Source: Blastococcus aggregatus
GTDB taxonomy: Bacteria > Actinomycetota > Actinomycetes > Mycobacteriales > Geodermatophilaceae
DNA length: 64,000 nucleotides
Direction of reading: 5' to 3'
Assembly: GCF_900221005.1 (NCBI RefSeq)
Contig: NZ_OBQI01000007.1
Span: 186,001-250,000 of the forward strand
The notes beneath the pieces were generated by a model. The model had not been told where the DNA came from. It was given only the letters and a program-made list of their open reading frames with translations, and searched no databases. Below are positions 1 to 11,047 of the stretch, in pieces. The position numbers were made by a program, and so were the translations under genes. How positions within the stretch are numbered: the first letter of the stretch is position 1; every line of letters begins with the position of its first letter.

Positions 1-1422
1 TCCGGGATCGGTGCTGCCTACCACCTGAAGGAGCAGTTCCCGGGGAAGAGCTTCGTCATCCTCGACGCGCTGGACGCCCGGGGCGGCACCTGGTGGACCC
101 ACCGTTACCCCGGCGTCCGGTCCGACAGCGACCTGTTCACCTTCGGGTACGGGTTCAAGCCCTGGCGGGGCGCGTCGATCGCCGCCTCGGAGGAGATCCT
201 GGCCTACCTGGACGAGGTCATCGAGGACAACGACCTGGGTGACCGGATTCGCTACCGGCACCGGGTGAGCGCGGCCAGCTGGTCATCGGAGGAGAAGCGC
301 TGGACGGTGCACGTGACCCGTGAGGACACCGGCGAGTCGCTGCGCTTCACCACCGACTTCCTCTGGATGTGCCAGGGCTACTACGACCACTCCCGGCCCC
401 ACCGGCCGCAGTGGGAGGGGCTGGACCGGTTCCGTGGTCAGGTCGTGCACCCGCAGCAGTGGCCGGTCGACCTCGACTATGCGGGCAAGCGCGTCGTCGT
501 CATCGGATCCGGAGCCACTGCGGCCACCCTCGTGCCGGCCATGGCGCAGGAGGCGGCGCACGTGACGATGCTGCAGCGCTCGCCGACGTTCTTCTTCGCC
601 CGCCCCAGGACCCACGAGCTGGCGAACACGCTGCGCGCCCTGGACGTCCCTGACGAGTGGACCCACGAGATCCTGCGGCGCGCGTACATCGCCGAGGGCG
701 ACGAGATCACCCGGATGTCCAAGGAAGCGCCGGAGGAGCTGCGGGCCTTCATCATCGAATCGATGCGTCCCCTGCTGCCTGAGGGCTTCGACATCGACAA
801 GCACTTCAACCCGACCTACCGGCCGTGGCAGCAGCGGCTCGCCCTCCTCCCGGACGGCGACCTCTTCACCGCCATCCGGGAGGGCCAGGCGTCGGTCGTC
901 ACCGACACGATCGACACGTTCACCGAGACCGGGATCCGCACCTCCTCGGGAGAGGAGCTGGAGGCCGACATCGTCGTCACCGCCACCGGGTTCGACCTGA
1001 GCCTGTTCGGGGGGGTCGCCTTCACCGTCGACGGGGAGCCGGTCGACTTTACCCAGCGGGTCACCTGGCGCGGCATGATGATCAGCGGCGTGCCGAACAT
1101 GGCCTACGTGTTCGGGTATTTCCGCGCCAGCTGGACCCTTCGTGCGGACCTGGTCAGCGAGTTCGTCTGCCGGTTGCTCGCGCACATGGAGAAGCGGGGT
1201 GCGACGACAGTCGTCCCCACGCTGCGTCCGGAGGACGCCGGCATGCAGCTGCGGCCATGGGGCGATCCGGAGAACTTCAACTCCGGCTACGTCATGCGCA
1301 CCATGCACCTGATGTTCAAGCAGGGTGACCGAGAGCCCTGGCTCCACCTGCTCGAGTACGCCGAGGAGCGCGACTCACTGCCTGCGCTCGAGCTCGACGA
1401 CACCTCGTTGGTGTACGGCTGA
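1..1422 (+). CDS. Flavin-containing (Baeyer-Villiger type) monooxygenase, 5' truncated
   Basis: The frame is open from the first base of the window, so the N-terminus lies outside; 473 codons are visible. The protein uses FAD and NADPH to insert oxygen into ketones, giving esters or lactones. Visible marks are the tail of the first dinucleotide fold (SGIGAAY), the GGTWW segment after it, the Baeyer-Villiger fingerprint FRGQVVHPQQWP near residue 145, and a second Rossmann motif GSGATA directly after. An esterase follows 78 bases downstream on the same strand, which suggests ketone oxidation followed by ester hydrolysis. The substrate cannot be read from sequence; a related N-hydroxylating monooxygenase is less likely given the fingerprint. 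Confidence 0.9.
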   Translation, partial: SGIGAAYHLKEQFPGKSFVILDALDARGGTWWTHRYPGVRSDSDLFTFGYGFKPWRGASIAASEEILAYLDEVIEDNDLGDRIRYRHRVSAASWSSEEKRWTVHVTREDTGESLRFTTDFLWMCQGYYDHSRPHRPQWEGLDRFRGQVVHPQQWPVDLDYAGKRVVVIGSGATAATLVPAMAQEAAHVTMLQRSPTFFFARPRTHELANTLRALDVPDEWTHEILRRAYIAEGDEITRMSKEAPEELRAFIIESMRPLLPEGFDIDKHFNPTYRPWQQRLALLPDGDLFTAIREGQASVVTDTIDTFTETGIRTSSGEELEADIVVTATGFDLSLFGGVAFTVDGEPVDFTQRVTWRGMMISGVPNMAYVFGYFRASWTLRADLVSEFVCRLLAHMEKRGATTVVPTLRPEDAGMQLRPWGDPENFNSGYVMRTMHLMFKQGDREPWLHLLEYAEERDSLPALELDDTSLVYG

Positions 1423-1500
1423 CCGGCCGGCCGGCGGTCGCGCTGCACCACCCACGAGTTCTTTCCGCACGTCCCGAGTCGTTCCCAGAAGGAGAATCCT

Positions 1501-2433
1501 GTGCCGGTTGACCCGCACATCGCCGCCGTCCTCAGCATGCTTGACCAGGCGGGCATGCCCCCCATGTACGAGGGGACCGCAGAGGCCGGGCGCGACCAGT
1601 ACCTCGCGCTCACCCACGGCTCCCGGGCGCCCGAACACGTCGTCCAGGTCGGGAGCAGTGAGGACCGCACGGTGCCCGGCAGCGAGGGTGACCTCAAGGC
1701 GCGCGTCTACCGCCCCGAAGGCGAGGGCCCTTTCCCCACGGTGATCTTCTTCCACGGTGGGGGCTGGGTCATCGGTGACCTCGACACCCACGACAACATG
1801 GCCCGCAACGTCTGCAAGGGCAGCAGCGCCGTCGTGGTGTCCGTGGACTACCGGCTCGCGCCGGAGCACCCCTTCCCCGCCGCAGCGGACGACGCGGTGG
1901 CCTCCGCCCGTTGGATCGCCCAGCATCTCGACGAGTTCGGCGGAGACCAGCGGCTGGGTCTCGTCGGGGACAGCGCCGGCGGCAACCTCGCGGCTGTCGT
2001 GGCGCAGGTGCTGCACGCCGACGGGACAGCGCTGGTCGCCCAGTTCCTGATCTACCCGGCGGTGGACGCGGAGGGGGAGTACCCGTCCCGGGTCGAGAAC
2101 GCCAAGGGCTACTTCCTGGAGAAGGACACCATGGATTGGTTCTACGGCCACTACGCGGGGGCATGGGACGACGCCAAGAACGCCCGCCTGTCGCCGCTGC
2201 ACGCCGACCTCACTGGACTGCCCCCGGCGGTCGTCGTCACGGCGGAGTTCGACCCGCTGCGGGACGAGGGCGAGGCCTACGGCGAGGCGCTGCGTGCCGC
2301 GGGCGTCGCCGCGGACGTCCACCGCTACGACGGCATGATCCACGGCTTCTTCGACATGGGCGCGATCTCGCCCGCCGCGCAGAAGGCGATCGACGAGAGC
2401 TCTGCCCGGTTCGGCGAGCTGCTGCGCGGCTGA
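1501..2433 (+). CDS. Alpha/beta hydrolase, acetyl esterase/HSL family
   Basis: This 310-residue cytoplasmic esterase has the hormone-sensitive-lipase layout: oxyanion-hole motif HGGGW near residue 85, nucleophile elbow GDSAGGN near residue 160, then an Asp in EFDPLRDEG and a His in MIHGF completing the triad. The GTG start is chosen because AAGGAG sits 6-7 bases upstream and the frame begins cleanly with PVDPHIAAVL. It follows a Baeyer-Villiger monooxygenase, so hydrolysing the ester that enzyme makes is a reasonable but unproven role. A strong hairpin follows the stop codon. Confidence 0.9.
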   Translation: MPVDPHIAAVLSMLDQAGMPPMYEGTAEAGRDQYLALTHGSRAPEHVVQVGSSEDRTVPGSEGDLKARVYRPEGEGPFPTVIFFHGGGWVIGDLDTHDNMARNVCKGSSAVVVSVDYRLAPEHPFPAAADDAVASARWIAQHLDEFGGDQRLGLVGDSAGGNLAAVVAQVLHADGTALVAQFLIYPAVDAEGEYPSRVENAKGYFLEKDTMDWFYGHYAGAWDDAKNARLSPLHADLTGLPPAVVVTAEFDPLRDEGEAYGEALRAAGVAADVHRYDGMIHGFFDMGAISPAAQKAIDESSARFGELLRG

Positions 2434-2446
2434 CCGACCCCTGGAT

Positions 2447-2481
2447 GCAGCCGGCTCCGTCCATTGGGCGGGGCCGGCTGC
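2447..2481. terminator. Bidirectional hairpin between convergent genes
   Basis: A perfect 9-bp stem (GCAGCCGGC pairing with GCCGGCTGC) with a 17-base loop lies between the esterase stop and the end of the opposing SDR gene. There is no U-run, as is common in high-GC actinomycetes. Confidence 0.6.
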
Positions 2482-2532
2482 CCCGCACAGCCGGCGGCTC
2501 CCGGGCCGGGGCCGGGGCGAACCGCGGGTCGG

Positions 2533-3337
2533 TCACGCGGGAGAGGGGTCCCCTGCTGGGACGAAGTCCCGCGACACCACGCGGAGATCGGTGCGGCCGG
2601 CGGACGCGGGCGAGCACAGCCACCGGATGGCCGGGCCCATCACCGGGTTCCAGGAGCCCGGCTCGGGCCTCGTCCGGTAGGTCGTCAGGGATCATGCCGG
2701 TGACAGTGGCCCCACCGGGCAGCAGCAGGTGGACGTCCACGCCGGTGCCGGCCAGGTCGGCGGCCATCACGTGCGACATCGCGTCGGTGGCGGCTCGGGA
2801 CGGGCCGTAGGGGACGAACCCTCGGCGGCGCATCGTCTCCTCGTTGATGCTGACGTTCACCACGGTGCCGTGCCCGGCAGCGACCATGTCGGGCACGACC
2901 GCGCGGGCGACGAGGAAGTAGCCGGTCACGTTGGTGGCCATCAGGTCGGCGAACCCCGCCGGGCTGACATCGTGGAACGGTCGTGGCTCGGTGAGGAACC
3001 GGGGATTGACCGTCCGCATGCCGATGCCGGCGTTGTTGACCAGGACGTCGATGCCGCCGAGGGCCGCGCGCGCGGCCGCCACGCCGTCGGCGACGGAGGC
3101 CTCGTCCCGCACGTCCATCGCGATCCCGGTGGCCGATCCCGGGCCGGCGGCCGTCTCCTGCTCGGCGACCCGGCGGGCACGGTCGGCGTCCCGGCCGGTC
3201 AGGACCACCGAGGCCCCGCCGGTCACCAGGGCCCGCACCATGCCCAGCCCCAGCCCGCTGGTACCGCCCGTCAGCAGGACCCGGACGCCGCTGACATCGG
3301 CGTCTCGCGCTTGCCCCTCGACCGCCCGCTCGGGCAT
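2533..3337 (-). pseudogene. Short-chain dehydrogenase/reductase with apparent frameshift
   Basis: Read from 3337 this is a classical SDR: cofactor motif TGGTSGLG, NNAGIG, a Ser in NVSINEET, and YGPSR where YxxxK is usual, so the catalytic Lys position is Arg. The frame drifts at about 2644. The open frame then runs on as arginine-rich nonsense into the neighbouring esterase, while one base over the expected SDR tail continues (VMGPAIRWL through RTDLRVVSRDF) to a TGA at 2533-2535. One extra G near 2644 explains this. The protein is either broken or mis-sequenced. Atu clusters carry SDRs (AtuB, AtuG), so a place in the neighbouring pathway is plausible. Substrate unknown. Confidence 0.7.
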
Positions 3338-3628
3338 GAGCTCCTCCGCCGCTCCGTCCCACGTTCGCCAGACCTGCCATGACTCCAGAGCCCCCGCTGG
3401 GCGCTGCCGCCGGGCGATGACGAGCGGGAAGGTCGGGGCCAGGATCCAGCGGGTCACCCACCCACGGGTGATCGCCCGGAGCCGACCAGCGCCGGTGGTC
3501 AGGAAGGTGGCTCCGATGATCGGGAGCGGCCGGTCGCTGAACCGTTCGACGAAGCCGCGCCGCCAAAGGGGGCGGGCCCGCCAGAAAGCCGACCCGGGGT
3601 GTTGTGCGCCACATCGCCAGATGGCTAA
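3338..3628 (-). other. Region upstream of the SDR with an open, coding-like minus frame
   Basis: The minus-strand SDR frame stays open upstream to 3670 and encodes a plausible stretch (around RWILAPTFPLVIARR) with high GC at codon position 3, but I recognise no family. It could be an N-terminal extension of the SDR or the tail of a deleted gene. The SDR domain itself needs only the Met at 3337 or a GTG shortly after. Confidence 0.3.
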
Positions 3629-3646
3629 CCTGACGGGGTCGTCAAG
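3629..3646. promoter_or_regulatory. Candidate TetR operator upstream of the Atu-like operon
   Basis: CCTGACGGGGTCGTCAAG is an imperfect palindrome 41 bases before the first acyl-CoA dehydrogenase start. It matches the palindrome beside the TetR gene at 16392-16409 in 14 of 18 positions, with both half-sites kept at 7 of 8. Confidence 0.6.
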
Positions 3647-3687
3647 TTTGTCTCCGTGGCCAGCGCCCATGACCCGCAGGAGCCTCC

Positions 3688-4833
3688 GTGCGCTTCACCG
3701 ACGAGCACCGCGCCTTCCGGGCATTGGTCCGGGACGTCGTCGAGAAGGAGATCGCCCCGCACGTCGACGAGTGGGAGCGCGCCGGCATCTTCCCGGCGCA
3801 CGAGCTCTTCCCGAAACTCGGCGAGCTGGGCCTGCTGGGCCTGGAGTACGACCCCGAGTACGGCGGGCAGGGGGCCGACCACATGTACTCGGTCATCCTC
3901 GTCGAGGAGCTGCACCGCTCCGGGTGCGCGGGGATCCCGATGGCCATCGGCGTCCAGACGATGATGGCCACGCCGTCGCTGCACGAGTTCGGCAGCGACG
4001 AGCTCAAGCGCCGCTACCTGGAGCCGGCCATCCGTGGCACTGCGGTCTGCTCCATCGCGGTGACCGAGCCGGCCGCCGGCTCCGACGTGGCCGGGTTGCG
4101 CACCCGAGCCGTGCGCGACGGCGACGACTGGGTGATCAACGGCAGCAAGCTCTACATCACAAACGGCACCCAGGCCGACTGGCTGTGTCTGCTCGCCCGC
4201 ACCTCCGACGAGGGCGGCCACCGCGGCATGTCCCAGATCATCGTGGAGACGAACACGCCCGGCTTCTCCGTCTCGCGGACGCTCGACAAGCTCGGCAACC
4301 GGTCCTCCGACACCGCCGAGCTCTTCTTCGACGACGTCCGGGTCCCGGTGTCCAACACGATCGGCCAGGTCGGGCGCGGCTTCCAGCAGCAGATGGCGCA
4401 GTTCGTGGTGGAACGCATGTTCGTCGCCTACGGCGCGGTGACCAGCTGCCGGCACGCCCTCGAGCGCACCCGCGACTACCTCAAGCAGCGGCAGGCGTTC
4501 GGCGGGCCGCTCATGGCCAGCCAGTACCTGGCCTTCCGGCTGGCCGAGCTGTCCGCGCAGGTGGACCTGCTGCAGTCGCACAACTACGCCTGCGCGGAGG
4601 CGTACCTGGCCGGGGAGGACGTCACCCGGCAGGCGACAGTCGCCAAGCTGACAGCCGGCCGCCTGCTGCGCGAGGTCGCCGATACCTCCATCCAGTTCCA
4701 CGGCGGCATGGGCTACATGGAGGAGACCTGGACCTCCCGGTTCTTCCGCGACACCCGATTGGCCTCCATCGGCGGCGGCGCCGACGAGGTGATGCTCCAG
4801 GTGCTGGCGCGGATGGACGGGTTCACGGCATGA
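3688..4833 (+). CDS. Acyl-CoA dehydrogenase
   Basis: This FAD-dependent enzyme of 381 residues introduces an alpha-beta double bond into an acyl-CoA and passes electrons to ETF. The N-terminal helical part, the middle-domain signature SIAVTEPAAGSDVAGL near residue 115, and the C-terminal FHGGMGYMEE motif with RDTRLASIGGGADEVM are all present at normal length. The catalytic base is likely the Glu in YMEE by family position. It is first in a coupled operon and its stop overlaps the next start as ATGA. It resembles the long- or branched-chain group (AtuD/LiuA-like), but substrate cannot be assigned. A second, distinct paralogue ends the operon. Confidence 0.93.
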   Translation: MRFTDEHRAFRALVRDVVEKEIAPHVDEWERAGIFPAHELFPKLGELGLLGLEYDPEYGGQGADHMYSVILVEELHRSGCAGIPMAIGVQTMMATPSLHEFGSDELKRRYLEPAIRGTAVCSIAVTEPAAGSDVAGLRTRAVRDGDDWVINGSKLYITNGTQADWLCLLARTSDEGGHRGMSQIIVETNTPGFSVSRTLDKLGNRSSDTAELFFDDVRVPVSNTIGQVGRGFQQQMAQFVVERMFVAYGAVTSCRHALERTRDYLKQRQAFGGPLMASQYLAFRLAELSAQVDLLQSHNYACAEAYLAGEDVTRQATVAKLTAGRLLREVADTSIQFHGGMGYMEETWTSRFFRDTRLASIGGGADEVMLQVLARMDGFTA

Positions 4834-5630
4834 CGGCGACCGGCAGCGCGCTGCTGGAGCAGCTCGTCGGCAACCTCGAGGCCGAGTGCGCCGACCTCGA
4901 CGCGCGGGTCGCCCCGCTGGAGGCAGCCGCCTGGCGTGCTCCTACCCCCGCGGTCGGCTGGGACATCCGGGACACCATCAACCACCTGGCCTTCTTCGAC
5001 GCCGACGCCCGGCTGGCGGTCACCGGTCCGGATGCCTTCACCGCGCTGGTGCAGCGAGTGACCGCGGACGGCGGCGACTACGTCGAGCAGCGCACGCTGG
5101 AAGGCCGGGACCTGGAGCCGGCCGAGGTCCTGGACCGCTGGCGCACGGGACGTGCCGAGCTGGCCGCAGCACTGCGGGTCGCCGAGCCCGGGATGCGCGT
5201 CCCGTGGTTCGGCCCGCCCATGAGCCCCGCCTCGTTCGTCACCGCCCGGTTGATGGAGACCTGGGCCCACGGGCAGGATGTCGTCGACGCGCTCGGGCAG
5301 CAGCGTCCGGCCACCTCCGGGCTGCGCGAGGTCGCCGAGATCGGCTACCGGGCGCGCCCGTTCTCCTACGCGGCCCGCGGCGCGACCATGCCCGAAGCGC
5401 CGGTGCGGCTCGAGCTGACCGGGCCGGACGGCCAGAGCTGGACCTGGGGCCCGCCCGAGGCGGCGGACGTGATCAGCGGCCCGGCGCTGGACTTCTGCCT
5501 GCTGGTCACCCAGCGCCGGCATCGCGACGACCTGGCGCTGACAGTGCGGGGGGCGGCGGCGCAGGAATGGGCCCGGATCGCGCAGGCCTTCGCCGGCCCC
5601 CCCGGAGCCGGGCGGGAGCCGCTGCGATGA
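4830..5630 (+). CDS. TIGR03084-like protein (DinB/MDMPI fold)
   Basis: A 266-residue protein whose ATG overlaps the preceding stop. The N-terminal half resembles the mycothiol-dependent maleylpyruvate isomerase/DinB helical bundle: WDIRDTINHLAFFD near residue 50 and ETWAHGQDVVDAL near residue 145 supply His residues typical of the metal site. The C-terminal half (VRLELTGPDGQSW) resembles the small beta domain of actinomycete TIGR03084 proteins. The reaction is unknown. Members often sit beside acyl-CoA catabolic genes, as here, so a thiol-dependent or coenzyme A-linked accessory step is possible. Family assignment is from recall of motifs only. Confidence 0.75.
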   Translation: MTATGSALLEQLVGNLEAECADLDARVAPLEAAAWRAPTPAVGWDIRDTINHLAFFDADARLAVTGPDAFTALVQRVTADGGDYVEQRTLEGRDLEPAEVLDRWRTGRAELAAALRVAEPGMRVPWFGPPMSPASFVTARLMETWAHGQDVVDALGQQRPATSGLREVAEIGYRARPFSYAARGATMPEAPVRLELTGPDGQSWTWGPPEAADVISGPALDFCLLVTQRRHRDDLALTVRGAAAQEWARIAQAFAGPPGAGREPLR

Positions 5631-7425
5631 GCGCGCCGCTGCGGGTGGCCAACGTCTCCGGTTTCTACGGCGACCGCCTCTCCGCAATGCGGGAGATGCT
5701 CGACGGCGGCGACGTCGACGTCCTGACCGGCGACTACCTGGCCGAGCTCACCATGCTCATCCTCGGCCGGCAGCGTGCCGGCGACGCGGCCGCCGGGTAC
5801 GCGCGCTCGTTCCTCACCCAGCTCGAGGACTGCCTCGGCGACGCACTCAGCCGGGGGGTTCGGATCGTCAGCAACGCCGGCGGGCTGAACCCGCGAGGGC
5901 TGGCCGACGCGGTACGTGAACTCGGCACGCGGCTCGGGGTCGAGGTCCGGGTGGCCACTGTCAGCGGTGACGACCTGCTGCCCCGGCTCGTCGAGCTGAG
6001 CTCCGCCGGCCGCCTGCGGGCCGGTGAGCGGCCACCGGCGGACGGTGACGGGGCCGCGGGGGCCGGGGAGTTCCCCGACACGCTCACCGCGAACGCCTAC
6101 CTCGGCTGCTGGGGCATCGTACGGGCGCTGGAGGCCGGCGCCGACGTCGTCGTCACAGGTCGTGTCACCGACGCCAGCGTGGTCGTCGGCCCGGCGGCCT
6201 GGCACCACGGTTGGGGCCCCGGTGACCTCGACGCGCTCGCCGGGGCGACCGTCGCCGGGCACGTGCTCGAGTGCGGCGCGCAGGCCACCGGCGGCAACTT
6301 CAGCTTTTTCGCCGAGCTGCTCGACGCCGACCCCGGCTGCCTGGACCGCATCGGTTTCCCGCTCGCCGAGATCGCCGCCGACGGGACCTCCGTGATCACC
6401 AAGCACCCCGGCACCGGGGGAGCTGTCACCGTCGGAACCGTCACAGAGCAGCTGCTCTACGAGTGCACCGGCAGCCGCTACGGCGGGCCGGACGTCATCA
6501 CCAGGTTCGACCAGCTAGAGCTTCGGCAGCTGGGGCGTGACCGGGTCGAGATCACCGGGGCCCGCGGGCTCCCGCCAGGGGGGTGGCTGAAGGTGGCGAC
6601 GAACCGTCTCGGCGGCTTCCGCAACTCCATGACCCTGCCGCTGGCGGGGCTGGACGTCGACCGCAAGGCGGAGCTGCTGCGCCGGCAGCTGGCTCCGGCG
6701 CTGGAGGGGGTGGCAGAGGCCGTCGTGACCCTGGCGCGCACGGACTCCCCGGACGCCGGCTCCGAGGAGGAGGCGAGCGCCCTGCTGCACGTGACGGTGA
6801 AGGACCCGGACCGGGAAAAGGTGGGCAAGGCGTTCACAGTGCCCCTCATCGAGCTGGGCCTGGCGAGCATCCCCGGCTTCTTCGCCACCACCGCCCCGCC
6901 CAGCCCGTCGGCCTACGGCGTGTACGCGCCAGCCTGGGTGCCGGCCGAGGACGTCGACCAGCTGGTGGGCCTGCCCGACGGCGGCGCGGAGACAGTTCCC
7001 TCGGCGCGGTCGCGGCCGGCCGGCGCCCAGGACGACGAGCCCGCGGAACTGGTGGCCGGCGGTGGGCCGTCGCCGGGCGGCCCCACCCGCCGCGTCCCAC
7101 TCGGCCGGGTGGTCGGCGCCCGGAGCGGTGACAAGGGAGGGGCGGCCACCCTCGGCGTGTACGCCCGGAACGACCAGGGCTACGCCTGGCTGGCCGCCTT
7201 CCTCACCGAGGAGCGGCTGCGCGAGCTGCTGCCCGAGGCGGCCGGCCTGCCGCTGACCCGGGAGCTGCTGCCCGGGCTGCGGGCGGTGCTGTTCCAGATC
7301 CACGGCCTGCTCGGCGAGGGCGTCGCCGCCGGCACCCGCTTCGACCCCCAGGCCAAGGCCGTGGGGGAGTGGCTGCGCTCCCGCGTGGTCGACGTCCCGG
7401 TGTCCCTGTTCCCGGAAGGACGAGT

Positions 7426-7429
<4 letters not shown>
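5627..7429 (+). CDS. atuA: AtuA-like acyclic terpene utilisation protein (DUF1446)
   Basis: A 600-residue protein starting by ATGA overlap. The large N-terminal domain carries DUF1446 features: LRVANVSGFYGDR at the start, the GGDVDVLTGDYLAELTM block near residue 25, SNAGGLNP near residue 80 and DVVVTGRVTDASV near residue 180. A separate ferredoxin-like C-terminal domain of about 100 residues begins near RVPLGRVVGARSGDKGG; the two are joined by a low-complexity linker. AtuA is required for citronellol/geraniol use in Pseudomonas, but its chemistry is unknown. It sits directly before an acyl-CoA carboxylase, the usual arrangement. The symbol is by family and context. Confidence 0.85.
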
Positions 7430-9002
<1,573 letters not shown>

Positions 9003-9006
<4 letters not shown>

Positions 9007-11047
9007 CCGCTCCCCGGAACCTGACGAGCGTCCTGGTGGCCAACCGCGGGGAGATCGCCCGTCGCGTGTTCGCCACCGCGCGGGCCATGGGGATGCGCAC
9101 GGTGGCCGTGTACTCCGACGCCGACGCGTCCGCGCCGTTCGTGGCCGACGCGGACATCGCGGTCCGGCTGCCGGGCAACACCCCGGCGGAGACCTACCTG
9201 CGCATCGATTCCATCGTGGCGGCCGCGCTGCGGGCCGGCGCTGACTGCGTGCACCCCGGCTACGGCTTCCTCTCCGAGAACGCCGACTTCGCCCGCGCCG
9301 TGCAGGCGGCGGGGCTGGTCTTCGTGGGCCCGAGCGCCGAGGCCATCGACGCCATGGGCAGCAAGCTGGCCGCCAAGGCCCGCATGCAGGAGGCCGAGGT
9401 GCCCACCCTGCCCAGCGTGGACGCCACCGGGCTGTCCGGATCGGAACTGGAAAAGGCCGCCGCCGACGTCGGCTACCCGCTGCTGGTCAAGGCGTCCTTC
9501 GGCGGCGGCGGCCGCGGCATGCGGGAGGTCCGCCGTCCCGGGGAGCTGGCCGAGGCGGTAGAGGGTGCCCGCCGAGAGGCTGCCTCGGCCTTCGGCGACG
9601 GCACTGTCTTCCTGGAGCGGTTGCTCGAGCGGCCCCGGCACGTCGAGGTCCAGGTCTTCGGCGACAGCCACGGCACGACGGTGGCGCTGTTCGAGCGGGA
9701 GTGCTCCATCCAGCGGCGCCACCAGAAGGTGGTCGAGGAGGCGCCGTCCCCGGCGGTCGGCCCCGAGCTGCGGGAGCGGCTGCAGGCCGCCGCTGTCGCC
9801 GCGGCCAGGTCCATCGACTACCTCGGCGCCGGCACCGTGGAGTTCCTGCTCGACGATGAGGGCGACTTCTACTTCCTCGAGGTCAACACCCGCCTGCAGG
9901 TGGAGCACCCGGTCACCGAGGCGGTCACCGGCCTGGACCTGGTCCGGTTGCAGTTCGACGTCGCCGCTGGCCGGCCGCTGCCCGACTCGGCGCTGCGGCC
10001 TCCCCTGAACGGGGCGGCGATCGAGGTCCGCCTCTACGCCGAGGACCCGGCCCGGGACTGGTTGCCCCAGTCGGGGCGGCTCGAGGACCTCCACGTCCCC
10101 GCCGACGCCGAGTTCCGGCTGCCCCACGGGCCGGGCATCCGGCTGGACAGCGGTGTCGCCCCCGGCAGCGAGGTGGGCGTGCACTACGACCCGATGCTGG
10201 CCAAGGTCATCGCCTGGGCGCCGGACCGGACCTCGGCCGCGCTGGCCCTGGCCGGCGCGCTCGAACGCGCCAGGCTGCACGGGCTGACCACCAACCGTGA
10301 CCTGCTCGTGCGGGTGCTGCGCAGCGGGGCGTTCCTCGCCGGTGAGACCGACACCGGCTTCCTGGACCGGCACGGCCTGGACGTGCTGGCCGCACCCCTG
10401 GTGGACGCCGAACGGCTGCGACTGCACGCGCTCCGGCCGCCCTCGCGGGGGCGGCGCTGCGGCGGGCCACCGCGCCGGTGCTCGCCGGCCTGCCGTCGGG
10501 GTGGCGCAACAACCCGACGCAGGCGCAGACCACTGTCTTCGACGCCGGGACCGTGCGGTACCGCCTCGATAGAGGCGGCCTGGCTGCCGACGTGGACGGC
10601 ACCCCCGTGGAGGCGACGCTGCTGGGCGCCGAGGTGCTGGCGCCGGGCAGGGTGCTGATCGAGCTGGAGGCCGGCGGCCTGCGCTCCGCCTTCGAGGTGC
10701 ACGTGGCCGGCGACAGCTGCTACGTCGACGAGCCGGGTGGGTCCACCGCGCTTGTCGAGCTGCCGCGCTTCCCCGACCCCAGTGCCGCCATCCCGCCCGG
10801 GTCGCTGACCGCCGCCATGCCGGGCTCGGTGACCCGGGTCGCCGTCGCCGAGGGCGACCGGGTGACGGCGGGGCAGCCGTTGCTGGTGCTCGAGGCGATG
10901 AAGATGGAACACCCGGTGACCGCCCCCACGGCAGGCGTGGTCACCGCACTGCACGTCACCGTCGGCCAGCAGGTGGAGACCGGCGCCGTGCTCGCCGTGG
11001 TGGAGGACCAACCCGCGCCCGACCGAGGAGAACCTGATGCGTCCTGA
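9003..11047 (+). pseudogene. Acyl-CoA carboxylase alpha subunit (biotin carboxylase + BCCP) with apparent frameshift
   Basis: From the GTG at 9003 the biotin carboxylase domain reads perfectly: VLVANRGEIARRVF, ATP-grasp loop FGGGGRGM, ECSIQRRHQKVVEEAP and EVNTRLQVEHPVTE. At about 10431-10433 one base appears missing. The original frame then turns arginine-rich and stops at 10658, while the frame one base back continues with AALAGAALRRATAP, a BT-like linker and a biotinyl domain with the biotin Lys in EAMKMEH near 10895, ending at 11047. As written, the first product lacks the biotin carrier. A GTG at 10478 could in principle start the carrier as a separate chain, but no ribosome-binding context supports that. 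The gene ends 11 bases inside the next one. Confidence 0.85.

Noticed and set aside
283..1347. Long minus-strand open frame opposite the monooxygenase
   Set aside because: It is the antisense shadow of a clear flavoprotein; its composition is arginine/glycine-rich with no domain.
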